Shown here one piece after another: positions 9,228-18,929 of a stretch of DNA of 64,000 nt. Location: positions 1,240,001-1,304,000 of the forward strand of contig NZ_JAMGBC010000001.1 of the NCBI RefSeq assembly GCF_023516495.1, given 5' to 3'. Origin of the DNA: Sphingomonas anseongensis. Its GTDB lineage: Bacteria; Pseudomonadota; Alphaproteobacteria; Sphingomonadales; Sphingomonadaceae. Both the position numbers and the translations under genes were made by a program. The notes under the pieces were generated by a model. The model was not told the DNA's origin. It worked only from the letters and a program-made list of their open reading frames with translations, and made no database searches. Each line of letters begins with the position of its first letter. Position 1 is the stretch's first letter.

Positions 9228-10447
9228 CTTTCCAGCAGCTTCGACAGCGTTTCGGGCTTGATCGTCGGGTAGCCCTCTTGCGCCCGAACGAGGAACGACT
9301 TGCCGCCGAACGGCGCGGTCGCCTTCGCCCAGGCGTCGTACCAGGCCTTTAGGAAGGCCGGGTTGCCATATTGCTTCTTAAGCAGTGCGTGGCGTTTGCG
9401 GCCCTTGCGGCCCGACGCACGGGCGGATTCGCTACCGATCCGCTGCTGGAGCGCCTTTCCCTCGGCCGCCAGCGTGATGAAGGTGATCCGCTCCGCCGAC
9501 TGCAGAATGTGGAAGGCCGGATCGCGACCGTGCGACTGCAACGGGCGGTCGAAGGGCCGGAGCATGTCGTAATGGAAGACGAGCGTGTCGTGCCGCCCAG
9601 GCTCGAGATCGTCGAGACGATTGGCGCTGACGCTCGTGAAGTTGTCGGCGATGCCAAATTTCTTGCGCAGCTTCGGGTCGTCCAGTGCCCGGATGAAGGA
9701 GGACTTGCCGACCGCGGTCGGACCGCAGACTACGACCAGATGGCCGATGTCGCGCCTCCGCGCCTCGACGATCCAGCGGCCCTTGAAGCTCGAATGGTGG
9801 AAGATGACCTGCTCGTAGGCCTTGCTGTGGCCGTTGACGATCGTAGCGATCGCCTTCTTCGAGAAAGTGAAGGTGCGGTCGGCGGCTCGGGTGCTGTTGG
9901 CTGTCGGCCCCAGGAGGATGACCGGTAGGCCGGATGCCCCGAACAGCGCGAGCGGATTGCCCATCTTCACGACGTCGCGGACGCTGACGGGCGCGACCTC
10001 CAGGTAGAAGCGCTTGGCCGTGATCCGCATGATCTTCCGAAGCGCCGCGACCGGGTCGTACAAATGGTGCAGCACGTTGAGGCAGAGCACGACGTCGAAG
10101 CTTTTGTCGGCGCTGTCCCAATATTCGAAGTCTGCCGGGATATATTGGGCCCGCGGATCGACGATGTCGGCAATTTCGCGCGCATGGCGTGCGCGTTCGG
10201 GTGACGTTTCCAGCCCGGTCGCGGCCGACGCACCGTGCTTCAGTGCCTCGAGGCAGAAATGGCCGAGCGCCGAGCCGATATCGAGCAGCCGAAGCCCCTT
10301 GAGATCGCTCGCGAACAATATGTCGTCCATCGACGTGCGCGTATGGCCGCCAGTGGTTTCTCCGCCGCCGAGGTTGATGTTCTGGTAGCGGATGTGCTCC
10401 GAGCCCAGCAGCTTCGCGACGCGCTCGTCGCGCTGGCTTTCATCCAT
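9224..10447 (-). CDS. Fusion of CmoB-like SAM methyltransferase and P-loop NTPase domain
   Basis: Two-domain protein of 407 aa. The N-terminal half is a class I methyltransferase: YQNINLGGGETTGGHTR and LLDIGSALGHFCLEALKHGA (motif I) resemble the CmoB-like group, followed by VVLCLNVLHHLYDP. The C-terminal third starts with a Walker A loop, VVVCGPTAVGKSSF (about residue 240), like nucleoside kinases or zeta-toxin-type kinases. The predicted chemistry is methylation coupled with phosphotransfer or NTP use; substrate unknown. It runs opposite to all neighbours between the sulfotransferase (4-bp shared stop) and truB. I do not recognise this exact fusion. Confidence 0.75.
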   Translation of the reverse strand: MDESQRDERVAKLLGSEHIRYQNINLGGGETTGGHTRTSMDDILFASDLKGLRLLDIGSALGHFCLEALKHGASAATGLETSPERARHAREIADIVDPRAQYIPADFEYWDSADKSFDVVLCLNVLHHLYDPVAALRKIMRITAKRFYLEVAPVSVRDVVKMGNPLALFGASGLPVILLGPTANSTRAADRTFTFSKKAIATIVNGHSKAYEQVIFHHSSFKGRWIVEARRRDIGHLVVVCGPTAVGKSSFIRALDDPKLRKKFGIADNFTSVSANRLDDLEPGRHDTLVFHYDMLRPFDRPLQSHGRDPAFHILQSAERITFITLAAEGKALQQRIGSESARASGRKGRKRHALLKKQYGNPAFLKAWYDAWAKATAPFGGKSFLVRAQEGYPTIKPETLSKLLES

Positions 10448-10521
10448 GTGGGTCGACCCGTTAAGTGTGCGCGCGGGCTACCGGAGGCAGGTGGCGCGCG
10501 CAAGCAGGAGCGATTGCACAA

Positions 10522-11421
10522 GTGAGGTCCGGCTGGATCATCCTCGACAAGCCCGTGGGGCTCGGCTCGACGCGGGCGGTGTCAGCAGTCAAGCGCGCGC
10601 TCCGCGAAGCGGGGGAGCCGAAGACCAAGGTCGGTCACGGCGGCACGCTCGACCCGCTCGCTAGCGGGGTCCTGCCGATCGCTCTGGGCGAAGCGACCAA
10701 GCTTGCTGGGAGGATGCTCGACGCGACCAAGGCCTATGATTTCACGATCAGCTTCGGCGGGGAAACCGACACGCTCGACGCCGAAGGCACGGTCATCGCG
10801 ACCAGCGACGTGCGACCGTCGCGCGACCAGGTGGAGGCGGTCCTTCCTCGCTTCACCGGCGAAATCGAGCAGGTGCCGCCGGCCTATTCGGCGCTGAAGC
10901 TGGATGGGAAGGCGGCCTATGCCCGAGCGAGGGCAGGCGAAAAGGTCGAAATGAAACCGCGCCGCGTGACGATCCACGAGCTCTGGTTGCTCGACGCCAA
11001 TCCCGATGAAGTGACCCTTTCCGCCACCGTCTCCAAGGGCACCTACATCCGCTCGCTGGCCCGAGACATCGCCCAGGCGGTTGGAGCGGTGGGGCACGTC
11101 ACCTATCTCAGACGCACGCGCGCCGGGCCGTTCGGCCTGGAATCAGCCATTTCGCTGGACTTTCTGGGTGAAGCCGCTAAGGCGCGCGACCTGACGAGGG
11201 CGGTGCTTCCGTTGGAAGCTGCGCTGGACGACATCCCGGCCCTCCCCGTCACTCCCGACCAGGCAGTGCTGCTCCGTCATGGACAGCGGCTTGGCGGGTT
11301 CCCGGTAAGTCCGGGGCTTCAGGTTGCGACATCGGACGGAATTCCGGTGGCCCTCGTGGAAGCCACGGCCGACGGCCTGAAGGTCGTCCGGGGTTTCAAT
11401 CTTCTCGATGTCGCGGAGTGA
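10522..11421 (+). CDS. truB: tRNA pseudouridine(55) synthase TruB
   Basis: TruB converts U55 of tRNA to pseudouridine. The protein starts [17 protein letters not shown], the standard N-terminus, and has the catalytic Asp44 in [15 protein letters not shown]; the C-terminal PUA-like segment follows. GTG 10522 was chosen because longer in-frame starts (for example 10465) add sequence not found in TruB; AGGAG at 10506-10510 is a workable ribosome-binding site. Length is 299 aa. It is followed after eight bases by rpsO. Confidence 0.95.
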   Translation: MRSGWIILDKPVGLGSTRAVSAVKRALREAGEPKTKVGHGGTLDPLASGVLPIALGEATKLAGRMLDATKAYDFTISFGGETDTLDAEGTVIATSDVRPSRDQVEAVLPRFTGEIEQVPPAYSALKLDGKAAYARARAGEKVEMKPRRVTIHELWLLDANPDEVTLSATVSKGTYIRSLARDIAQAVGAVGHVTYLRRTRAGPFGLESAISLDFLGEAAKARDLTRAVLPLEAALDDIPALPVTPDQAVLLRHGQRLGGFPVSPGLQVATSDGIPVALVEATADGLKVVRGFNLLDVAE

Positions 11422-11429
11422 TAAAAACA

Positions 11430-11699
11430 ATGTCGATTACAGCCGAGCGCAAGGAAACGCTGATCAAGGAACATGGCCGTGGCAAGGGCGACACCGGTTC
11501 GCCGGAAGTCCAGGTCGCGATCCTGACCGAGCGGATTCAGAACCTGACCCAGCATTTCAAGACGCACGCCAAGGACAACCATTCCCGCCGCGGGCTTCTG
11601 ATGCTGGTGAACCAGCGCCGCTCGCTGCTCGACTATCTTCGTCACAACGACGAGCAACGCTACACCGACATCATCGCGAAGCTGGGTCTTCGCAAGTAA
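11430..11699 (+). CDS. rpsO: 30S ribosomal protein S15
   Basis: S15 (89 aa) binds the central domain of 16S rRNA early in 30S assembly. The sequence is canonical: [20 protein letters not shown], then [16 protein letters not shown], and [23 protein letters not shown] 11430 gives the exact family length; an in-frame GTG at 11418 would add four residues. The gene lies between truB and pnp, the classic order, and is followed by an attenuator-like hairpin. Confidence 0.97.
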   Translation: MSITAERKETLIKEHGRGKGDTGSPEVQVAILTERIQNLTQHFKTHAKDNHSRRGLLMLVNQRRSLLDYLRHNDEQRYTDIIAKLGLRK

Positions 11700-11706
11700 C
11701 TGAGGA

Positions 11707-11729
11707 AACGGCTCCCAAACGGAGCCGTT
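11707..11729 (+). terminator. Hairpin after rpsO (attenuator or partial terminator)
   Basis: AACGGCTCC and GGAGCCGTT form a perfect 9-bp stem with a 5-base loop, followed by the mixed CTTCATATT rather than a pure T-run. It probably gives partial termination or mRNA 3'-end protection between rpsO and pnp. Confidence 0.6.
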
Positions 11730-11770
11730 CTTCATATTGGCCAACCGCAATTCGGCGGACTGGCCTTTGA

Positions 11771-11849
11771 GGGGCAATTCAAGAGGCCCCGAACCGACCG
11801 CAGGCCGGATTGCCTGCGACAGCTGTCCCGCCGGCATCCGGCTGGCGGG
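11771..11849 (+). promoter_or_regulatory. Structured pnp leader with three hairpins
   Basis: Three inverted repeats lie in the 5' leader of pnp: GGGGC/GCCCC (11771-11775 with 11786-11790), CGCAGGC/GCCTGCG (11799-11805 with 11812-11818) and CCCGCC/GGCGGG (11827-11832 with 11844-11849). The last ends 14 bases before the start codon. In E. coli a comparable rpsO-pnp leader is cut by RNase III and then used for PNPase autoregulation; the same role here is inferred. Confidence 0.5.
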
Positions 11850-11863
11850 GTGAAGGAAAAGAT

Positions 11864-14260
11864 ATGTTCGACATCAAGACAGTGGAAATCGAGCTGGGGG
11901 ACAAGACCCTCAAGCTCGAAACGGGCCGTGTTGCCCGCCAGGCCGACGGCGCGGTTCTCGCGACCCTCGGCGAAACGGTGGTCCTGTGCGCAGTCACCGC
12001 CGCAAAGAACGTGAAGCCGGGGCAGGACTTCTTCCCGCTCACCGTTCACTACCAGGAAAAATTCTCGGCTGCCGGCCGTATCCCCGGCGGCTTCTTCAAG
12101 CGCGAGCGTGGAGCGACCGAGAAGGAAACGCTCACCAGCCGCCTCATCGACCGGCCGATCCGCCCGCTGTTCCCGGAAGGGTTCTACAACGAGGTCCTCG
12201 TGATCGCCCAGGTTCTTTCCTACGACGGAGAGAACGAGCCCGACATCGTCGCGATGATCGCCGCTTCGGCTGCGCTGACCATCTCCGGCGTGCCCTTCAT
12301 GGGCCCGATCGGCGCTGCCCGCGTCGGCTTCAAGGATGGCGAGTACATCCTGAACCCGTCGCCTGAGCAGACGAAGGAAAGCGCGCTCGAACTGGTGATG
12401 GCCGGAACGCCCAATGCGGTGATGATGGTCGAGTCCGAGGCCAAGGAGCTGACCGAAGAGCAGATGCTCGGTGCGGTCATGTTCGGCCACAAGGCCAGCC
12501 AGAAGGTTTGCGAGGCGATCATCAGCCTCGCCGAGAAGGCGGCCAAGGACCCGTGGGACCTGGAGTCCACCTCGGACCAGAAGGCCGGCATCAAGAAGAA
12601 GCTGAAGGACATCGTCGGCAAGGACATCGAGGCCGCCTACAAGCTGACCAACAAGTCGGAGCGTTCGGCCGCCCTCAACGCGGCCCGCGACAAGGCAAAG
12701 GAAGCTTTCGCCGAGGCCGACCCGCAGGAGCAGCTGGTCGCCGGCAAGGCGGTCAAGAGCCTGGAAGCGGACATCGTTCGCGGCGCAATCCTGAAGGAAG
12801 GCCGCCGGATCGACGGACGCGACACCAAGACGGTCCGTCCGATCGAGTCGATGGTCGGATTCCTTCCGCGCACCCACGGCTCGGCGATCTTCACCCGTGG
12901 GGAGACCCAGGCGATCGTCACCGTCACTCTCGGAACCAAGGAGTCCGAGCAGATGATCGACGGTCTTGAGGGCCTCTCCTACCAGGCCTTCATGCTGCAC
13001 TATAACTTCCCGCCCTATTCGGTCGGCGAAGTGGGCCGCTTCGGCGCTCCGTCGAGGCGCGAGACCGGCCACGGCAAGCTTGCCTGGCGCGCTCTCCACC
13101 CGATGCTGCCGAGTGCGGAGGAGTTCCCCTATACGATCCGCGTCCTGTCCGACATCACCGAGTCCAACGGCTCCTCGTCGATGGCCACGGTGTGCGGCGG
13201 AAGCCTGGCTCTGATGGATGCCGGCGTTCCGCTGAAGGCGCCGGTCGCGGGTATCGCGATGGGCCTCATCCTCGAAGGCAAGGACTATGCTGTGATCAGC
13301 GACATCCTTGGCGACGAGGACCACCTCGGCGACATGGACTTCAAGGTTGCGGGCACCGCGACCGGGGTCACATCGCTGCAGATGGACATCAAGGTCGCCG
13401 GGATCACCGAGGAGATCATGAAGACCGCCCTCGCCCAGGCGAAGGACGGCCGTGCGCATATCCTCGGCGAGATGGCCAAGGCCCTCGGGTCCGTTCGTGG
13501 CGAGCTTTCGGCTCACGCGCCGCGCATCGAAACGATGCAGATCCCGAAGGACAAGATCCGCGAAGTGATCGGGACCGGCGGAAAGGTGATCCGCGAGATC
13601 GTCGCCGAGACCGGAGCCAAGGTCGACATTGACGACGACGGAGTGATCAAGATCAGCTCGTCCGACCTGTCGCAGATCGAGGCTGCCCGCCAGTGGATCC
13701 ACGGCATCGTCGCCGAGCCGGAGCCGGGCACCATCTACACCGGCAAGGTCGCCAATATCGTCGATTTCGGCGCGTTCGTGACCTTCATGCCCGGGAAGGA
13801 CGGCCTGGTTCACGTGTCGGAGATCAGGAACGAGCGGGTCGAGAACGTCCGCGACGTGCTGAGCGAAGGCCAGGAAGTGAAGGTCAAGCTGCTCGAGGTC
13901 GACCAGCGCGGCAAGGTCCGCCTGTCGATGCGTCTCGTCGACCAGGAAACCGGCGAAGAGCTTCCCGACACGCGTCCCCCTCGCGAGCCTCGCGAGGGTG
14001 GCGACCGTGACCGCGGACCTCGCGGCGACCGCGGAGATCGCGGCCGTGGCGGCCGTGACCGTGGTCCGAGGCGCGACGGCGGCGGCGATCGCGGTGGCCG
14101 TGGCGGCGACCGGGATCGCGGACCGCGCGGCGAAGGCGGCGGCGACCGTGGCGGTCGTCCCCCGCGCCGCGAGCGTGAGGGTGGCGAGCGCCAGGGCGGT
14201 GACGAGGGCGAAGCGCCCAAGTTCGCTCCGGCGTTCCTGACCGGCGACGACTCGGATTAA
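11864..14260 (+). CDS. pnp: Polyribonucleotide nucleotidyltransferase (PNPase)
   Basis: PNPase degrades RNA 3'-to-5' by phosphorolysis as a trimer and joins the RNA degradosome. Two RNase PH-like cores, the second containing [19 protein letters not shown], are followed by a KH domain ([16 protein letters not shown], about residue 565) and an S1 domain ([18 protein letters not shown]). The last ~95 residues are an unusual Arg/Gly/Asp-rich tail with repeated GDRG, RGG and RDRGPR units, ending [15 protein letters not shown] 11864 is preceded by GAAGGAAAA; the longer frame from 11810 overlaps the leader hairpins. Length is 798 aa. A strong terminator follows. Confidence 0.97.
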   Translation: MFDIKTVEIELGDKTLKLETGRVARQADGAVLATLGETVVLCAVTAAKNVKPGQDFFPLTVHYQEKFSAAGRIPGGFFKRERGATEKETLTSRLIDRPIRPLFPEGFYNEVLVIAQVLSYDGENEPDIVAMIAASAALTISGVPFMGPIGAARVGFKDGEYILNPSPEQTKESALELVMAGTPNAVMMVESEAKELTEEQMLGAVMFGHKASQKVCEAIISLAEKAAKDPWDLESTSDQKAGIKKKLKDIVGKDIEAAYKLTNKSERSAALNAARDKAKEAFAEADPQEQLVAGKAVKSLEADIVRGAILKEGRRIDGRDTKTVRPIESMVGFLPRTHGSAIFTRGETQAIVTVTLGTKESEQMIDGLEGLSYQAFMLHYNFPPYSVGEVGRFGAPSRRETGHGKLAWRALHPMLPSAEEFPYTIRVLSDITESNGSSSMATVCGGSLALMDAGVPLKAPVAGIAMGLILEGKDYAVISDILGDEDHLGDMDFKVAGTATGVTSLQMDIKVAGITEEIMKTALAQAKDGRAHILGEMAKALGSVRGELSAHAPRIETMQIPKDKIREVIGTGGKVIREIVAETGAKVDIDDDGVIKISSSDLSQIEAARQWIHGIVAEPEPGTIYTGKVANIVDFGAFVTFMPGKDGLVHVSEIRNERVENVRDVLSEGQEVKVKLLEVDQRGKVRLSMRLVDQETGEELPDTRPPREPREGGDRDRGPRGDRGDRGRGGRDRGPRRDGGGDRGGRGGDRDRGPRGEGGGDRGGRPPRREREGGERQGGDEGEAPKFAPAFLTGDDSD

Positions 14261-14289
14261 ATCCGAGCGTCAGCCCGGCTGAAAAGACA

Positions 14290-14327
14290 AAGGCCTCGCG
14301 ATCCGATCGCGGGGCCTTTTCTTTTGC
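14290..14327 (+). terminator. Rho-independent terminator after pnp
   Basis: AAGGCCTCGCGAT (14290-14302) pairs with ATCGCGGGGCCTT (14306-14318), with one internal T-G position and a 3-base loop. TTTTCTTTT follows. This is a textbook intrinsic terminator closing the rimP-to-pnp transcription unit. Confidence 0.88.
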
Positions 14328-14339
14328 CTGGTGTCGATC

Positions 14340-16007
14340 TCAGCGGTCGGCGCGAAACTGAACCACATTCTCCGGCGCCTGGGACTGCAACAGCTCGGCG
14401 ACGAACTCCGCGAGGTCGGCCTGACGGAACGGCTTGGCAAGGCGCGGGACCGATGCTCCCGGCCCTTCGGCGAGGGTTGAATAGCCGGTGATCAACATCG
14501 CCTTCATCGCCGGCGCCAGCTTCGCCGCATGCTGGATGAGCTCAGCTCCGTTCATCCCTGGCATCAAATAGTCGGTGATCATCAGGTCGGCTTCGTCGCC
14601 GCTCCGAAGCAGCCGAAGCGCCTCCGCAGCGGAGTTGGCCTCGAGAACCTCGTAACCGAGGTCGGTCAGCATCTCACTCGTTCCGATCCGGACCAGCTCC
14701 TCGTCGTCGACCAGCAGGATGGTTGCCCGTCTCGCTGCGGGGATCAGCGGCCGCGTAGACCGTTCCTCTTCGCGCGCTGGCTCGGCGGCGACGGGAAGCC
14801 GCATCTCGGCGACCGTTCCGTGGCCGGGCGTGCTCTTCAATTCGAGGCTTCCGCCTAGCTGCGCCGCGAGGCCGTGGACCATCGAGAGCCCAAGGCCGGT
14901 TCCCTTGCCGACGCCCTTGGTCGAGAAGAAAGGCTCGACCGCGCGCGCCAGCGTGTGCTCGTCCATTCCCATCCCGGTGTCGCTGACGAGGATCCGGACA
15001 CAGTCGGCCTCGCCTTCCGATTTTCCGAACTCCGCTTCCGCGCTGATCGTTAGGGCCCCTCCGCGAGGCATGGCGTCGCGGGCGTTGATCGCGAGGTTGA
15101 GGATCGCAAGCTCAAGCTGGTTGGGGTCGACCCGCGCCGGCGGAAGGTCTTCGGGATAGGTGATCTGCACTTCGATCGCCGGGTCGATCGAGCGGCGGAT
15201 GAGGTCGCGCATGCCGTCCAGAAGCGCGCCGACATTCACCGAGCGAACCATCAGGTCCTGGCGCCTGGCGAAGGCCAAAAGGCGCTGCACCAAGGTCGCT
15301 GCCCTGCTGGCGGCCTGGAGTCCCGCATCGATCAGCCTTTGCGACGGGTCGCCGGGCGCCAGCCTCCGGCGAAGCAGGTCGAGATTGCCGATCACCGGAG
15401 TGAGCAGGTTGTTGAAGTCGTGCGCGACTCCGCCCGTCAGCTGGCCCAGCATCTCAAGCTTCTGCGCTTCGTGGAGCTTGGCCAGAGCGAGCTCATGCTC
15501 GCGGGTGCGCTCTACGACGCGCCCCTCCAGAGTCTCGTTGGCGGTGCGCAGCCGGTCCTCGCTCTGCTGCAGCTCCTTCAGCCGGGCGCGGGCGTCGTAT
15601 TGACGGCGCCGGGCTCTAAGCACCGCCTTCGCAAGGCTGACGAGCGTGGTCGGGTGGAACGGACGCTCGACGAAGGTGACGTTCCCGAGGGTGTCGAGCA
15701 GCCGTGCAGCCTCCGGATTGCGCTCCAGCCCGCCGCCCTTGTGGGTTAAAAGCACGAAGGGAAGGTCCGACCATTCGGGCTGCTCGTCGATCCAGCGAGC
15801 GACCTTGCGAAGGTCGCGGCCGACGAGCGCCTCTTCGGCCACCAGGACGAAGCCGACGTCGTCATCCAGCTCCCGGGCCAGGCATTCGAGGTCGGGGCAA
15901 ATCACCGATGAAATGCTCGCTTCGCGCAGCATTCCCGCAGCGATATTCGCGTCGCGGCCCACGGGCGCCAGGATCAGCGCACTTTCCGAGCGGTCGCGAG
16001 GGGTCAA
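14340..16007 (-). CDS. Hybrid sensor histidine kinase/response regulator
   Basis: Protein of 555 aa. Residues ~8-130 look like a degenerate receiver (ALILAPVGRDANIAAGMLRE... LPFVLLTHKGG), followed by a coiled coil (~140-185), a HisKA domain with phosphoacceptor His196 in GGVAHDFNNLLTPV, an HATPase_c domain (INARDAMPRGG; VSDTGMGM; GTGLGLSMVHGL) and a C-terminal receiver (ILLVDDEELVRIG, phosphoacceptor Asp in ITDYLMPGMNG). No membrane segment is present, so it is cytoplasmic. It starts with TTG at 16007, overlapping the KaiC-like stop as TTGA, so the two proteins are almost certainly made together. Confidence 0.9.
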   Translation of the reverse strand: MTPRDRSESALILAPVGRDANIAAGMLREASISSVICPDLECLARELDDDVGFVLVAEEALVGRDLRKVARWIDEQPEWSDLPFVLLTHKGGGLERNPEAARLLDTLGNVTFVERPFHPTTLVSLAKAVLRARRRQYDARARLKELQQSEDRLRTANETLEGRVVERTREHELALAKLHEAQKLEMLGQLTGGVAHDFNNLLTPVIGNLDLLRRRLAPGDPSQRLIDAGLQAASRAATLVQRLLAFARRQDLMVRSVNVGALLDGMRDLIRRSIDPAIEVQITYPEDLPPARVDPNQLELAILNLAINARDAMPRGGALTISAEAEFGKSEGEADCVRILVSDTGMGMDEHTLARAVEPFFSTKGVGKGTGLGLSMVHGLAAQLGGSLELKSTPGHGTVAEMRLPVAAEPAREEERSTRPLIPAARRATILLVDDEELVRIGTSEMLTDLGYEVLEANSAAEALRLLRSGDEADLMITDYLMPGMNGAELIQHAAKLAPAMKAMLITGYSTLAEGPGASVPRLAKPFRQADLAEFVAELLQSQAPENVVQFRADR

Positions 16008-17491
16008 GTTTCGAGGTCCATCAGCGCCTTGTCGATCCCGACCATTTCCGGGACCCCGCGAAGGACTCCCTGGAAATTCGTCAATGGCTCGCCAAGGTTG
16101 ATACCCTTCTGTCCGATCCGATATTCCCGGATCGTGTCCTCGTGGGCGCTGGTCCGCTTCTTGATGACGGAGATGGCCCGGCGCACTCGTCCCACAGCCT
16201 CGAAGTAGCGGAGCAGGATGACCGTGTCTGCGAGATAGGTGACGTCAACGGGCGAGCGCATGTCGCCGACCAAACCGTGCTGCGCGACCGTCAGGAAGGT
16301 GGTCGCCCCCTGCCGGTTCAGGAATTGCAGAAGCTCGTGCATGTGCAGGATCAGCTGCTTCTCCTCAGGCATCGCCGCCTGGTAGCCGTTGAGGCTGTCG
16401 ACGATCACGGTTCGCACCTTGTGCTGTTCGACGCACACCCGAACGCGGTGAGCGAATTCGCCCGGCGCAAGCTCTGCCGCATCGACCTGCTCAACCAGGA
16501 GATTCCCGGATTTCTGAAGCTGTTCAAGGTCTAGGCCGAGTCCCTTCGCCCGCTGGAACAGAAGCCCGATCTCCTCATCGAAGATGAACACGGCTGCCTT
16601 CTCGCCACGCTCCACGGCCTGAACCGCGAAGGTCAGCGAAAGCAGCGACTTTCCGGTGCCCGCGGGTCCGAGGATCAGAGTGCTCGATCCGCGTTCGATC
16701 CCGCCACCGAGCAAGGTGTTTAGCTCGGTCGAGTTGCTCTTAAGCGTCTCGCGCTTGAACTTAGACCTGTGCTCCGCGGAAACCAGGCGCGGAAAGACCT
16801 GCACTCCGCCCGTCTTGATGATGAGGTCGTGATAGCCGCCGCGGAAATTCTGGCCGCGATATTTCAGCACGCGCAGCCGCCTCCGCTCCGCGCCGTAATC
16901 GGGCGCGAGTTCGTCGAGCCTGATCACTCCGTGGGCGACGCTGTGGACGGTCTTGTCGTGGCTGTCGCTGGTCAGGTCGTCGAGCATGACAACCGTGGCG
17001 CCAGTGCGTGAAAAATAATGTTTCAGCGATAGCACCTGGCGCCGGTAGCGAAGCGAGCTTTGCGCGAGCAGCCGGATTTCCGACAGGCTGTCGATCACCA
17101 CCCGAATGGGTTTGTGTTTCTCTATCGCCTCGAAGATGCGCTTGGTGGTTTCGCCAAGCTCGAGGTCGGACGAATAGAGCAGGCTTTGCTGCTGGTCTTC
17201 GTCGAGCAAGCTTTCGGGCGGAACCAGCTCGAAGATCGCATTGGGTTCTTCGAACTTCCAGCCGTGCGAGGCGGCGCTTTCGCGAAGCTCCTCCTCGGTC
17301 TCCGACAGCGTGATGTAGAGCCCGCGCTCGCCGGCTTCCGCTCCTGCGAGGAGGAACTGGCTTGCGATGGTAGTCTTGCCCGTCCCCGGGCTTCCCTCGA
17401 CCAAATATAGGCGGCCGCGCTGCAGGCCGCCGGAGAGGATGTCGTCGAGCCCCTCGACGCCCGTCGACGCTTTCTTCTGTATTTCTTCCAT
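16004..17491 (-). CDS. KaiC-like double RecA-domain ATPase
   Basis: KaiC/RadA-superfamily ATPase of 495 aa with two tandem RecA-like domains, each with a P-loop: VEGSPGTGKTTIASQF (about residues 31-46) and ILGPAGTGKSLLSLTF (about 270-285). Walker B-like strands are IRVVIDSLSEIR and RTVIVDSLNGYQ. Cyanobacterial KaiC is the clock core; in heterotrophs, KaiC-like proteins partner with histidine kinases, which fits the coupled gene downstream. No kaiA or kaiB is present in the window. The function is probably a signalling or timing input to the kinase, inferred from context. Confidence 0.9.
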   Translation of the reverse strand: MEEIQKKASTGVEGLDDILSGGLQRGRLYLVEGSPGTGKTTIASQFLLAGAEAGERGLYITLSETEEELRESAASHGWKFEEPNAIFELVPPESLLDEDQQQSLLYSSDLELGETTKRIFEAIEKHKPIRVVIDSLSEIRLLAQSSLRYRRQVLSLKHYFSRTGATVVMLDDLTSDSHDKTVHSVAHGVIRLDELAPDYGAERRRLRVLKYRGQNFRGGYHDLIIKTGGVQVFPRLVSAEHRSKFKRETLKSNSTELNTLLGGGIERGSSTLILGPAGTGKSLLSLTFAVQAVERGEKAAVFIFDEEIGLLFQRAKGLGLDLEQLQKSGNLLVEQVDAAELAPGEFAHRVRVCVEQHKVRTVIVDSLNGYQAAMPEEKQLILHMHELLQFLNRQGATTFLTVAQHGLVGDMRSPVDVTYLADTVILLRYFEAVGRVRRAISVIKKRTSAHEDTIREYRIGQKGINLGEPLTNFQGVLRGVPEMVGIDKALMDLET

Positions 17492-17550
17492 TGCGTTCCG
17501 TCATTTCCGGCGGGCCGGTCGGCGCCGCCTGATTTAAGTTTGGAAATGGC

Positions 17551-17575
17551 AACGTTGAGCGACTGAAACGGTTGC
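17551..17575 (-). promoter_or_regulatory. Possible EcfG-type promoter before the kaiC-like gene
   Basis: On the minus strand GCAAC-N16-CGTT lies about 60 bases before the kaiC-like ATG. It differs from the general-stress sigma consensus GGAAC-N16/17-CGTT at one base. Weak evidence alone. Confidence 0.3.
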
Positions 17576-17641
17576 ACCGCTGCTGTGCCGGCCACGGCAG
17601 CGGCGCGCATGTTTCCGAGAGTAGTCGACGAGCGGGGAGCC

Positions 17642-18889
17642 TTATCGCTCGCCGAGTCTAGGCCCCCACAACACCGGATAATAAGCGATCGCGAAAAGCA
17701 GGAGCGCAGCGCCCCAGAAGGCGCCGGCGGCGTCGAGCATCGGCCCATACGGGCCAACGCCCGCGGAGGCCGTCACCCGAAGCAGCGCGCCGATGGTCAC
17801 GCAAACGTAGGAAAGAACCGTGACCGGGCTCGCCTTGAGCTCGCGAGCGGTATGGCCGAGGCTCGCCCGGGTCATCACCGCAAGGATCATGGTCGACATC
17901 GCTCCGGCGGTCAGCGCGTGAACGCCCGCGCTTCGCGGCAGGTCGACGCCCGCAATGGATAGGCCGAGCAGCATGAGCCCGACCGGAACCCAGAGGTATC
18001 CAACGTGAAGGATCACGACCAACGGATCGCTGAAGGTTCGGATCCCGCCCCAGCGCGACATCCGGAGAAGCTGCGCCGCGGAAGCAAGCATCAGGATGAA
18101 GCCGGTCAGTTGCACGTCCGGGAACGCGAGCCAGAAGATCAGCGCCAGCGCCACGGTGACAATCACCAGCAGGTCGAGCGGCTGAGGCTGGGTCGGCAGA
18201 GCCTTCTTCTCGCCCTGCTTTGCCATCCAGTTCCTGGTGAAGGAGGGGATGATGCGGCCGCCGATCACGGAGATCATGATGATGACCAGCGAAATCGCGC
18301 CCCGCCAGCCGAGGTCCGGCGAGACCAACCCGACGGCCCCCGCATAGTCTGCCGCATCCGCAAGGCCGAAGACGAGGACCAGCCCGACGATCGGGAGGTT
18401 GCGGTTCTTGCTGGCGATGACCTCGCGCGCCGCCATCGCGCCTAGGGTGACGAACAGTCCGACGTCGAAGATCGCGGCGACCCAAAGGCTCGCAGCTGCC
18501 GAGAAAAGCACCGCAACGCGCGCTGCGAACCACAGGCCGAAGAGCGCGAGGAGCGGGTTTCCAGCGATCGGAAGCCGGCCGGTCCAGTTCGGGATCGCGG
18601 TTAGGACGAAGCCGGCCACCGCCGCTCCGACGAATCCGAAGAGCATCTCGTGGCGATGCCAGGCGATTGCGTCGAAGGCGGTGGGAAGGACCAGCTGGCC
18701 GGCGAGAGCGAACACCCACAAGGCGATCGCGATGACCGCCCAGCTTGCTGCTCCGAAGAAGAAGGGGCGAAATCCGCCGCGAAGAATGGGCGGCGCCGCC
18801 GCCATCCGTTTCTTGCGCAGCGCGAGCATCTGCTCGCCGCGGGTCACGTTCGGCGTTGCGGCCGTCTTTGCGTTCTCGCGGTCCTTCAC
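17642..18889 (-). CDS. nnrS: NnrS family protein
   Basis: Polytopic membrane protein (415 aa from GTG 18889, or 395 aa from ATG 18829) of the NnrS family, haem- and copper-containing proteins linked to nitric-oxide response. Family marks are PPILRGGFRPFFFGAASWA at the N-terminus, WHRHEMLFGFVGAAVAGF, and VHALTAGAMSTMILAVMTRA; about twelve hydrophobic segments are present. GTG 18889 has GGAG at good spacing; the downstream ATG is a fair alternative. No denitrification genes accompany it here, so a role in NO tolerance is more likely than respiration. Confidence 0.88.
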   Translation of the reverse strand: MKDRENAKTAATPNVTRGEQMLALRKKRMAAAPPILRGGFRPFFFGAASWAVIAIALWVFALAGQLVLPTAFDAIAWHRHEMLFGFVGAAVAGFVLTAIPNWTGRLPIAGNPLLALFGLWFAARVAVLFSAAASLWVAAIFDVGLFVTLGAMAAREVIASKNRNLPIVGLVLVFGLADAADYAGAVGLVSPDLGWRGAISLVIIMISVIGGRIIPSFTRNWMAKQGEKKALPTQPQPLDLLVIVTVALALIFWLAFPDVQLTGFILMLASAAQLLRMSRWGGIRTFSDPLVVILHVGYLWVPVGLMLLGLSIAGVDLPRSAGVHALTAGAMSTMILAVMTRASLGHTARELKASPVTVLSYVCVTIGALLRVTASAGVGPYGPMLDAAGAFWGAALLLFAIAYYPVLWGPRLGER

Positions 18890-18929
18890 GATTTTACTCC
18901 GCCACCGCTGGATGCCAGGCAGGCAAGGC

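Noticed and set aside
11732-13813. 693-aa open frame antisense to pnp
   Set aside because: Shadow frame of a certain gene, rich in His/Asp/Arg as expected from reversed codons.
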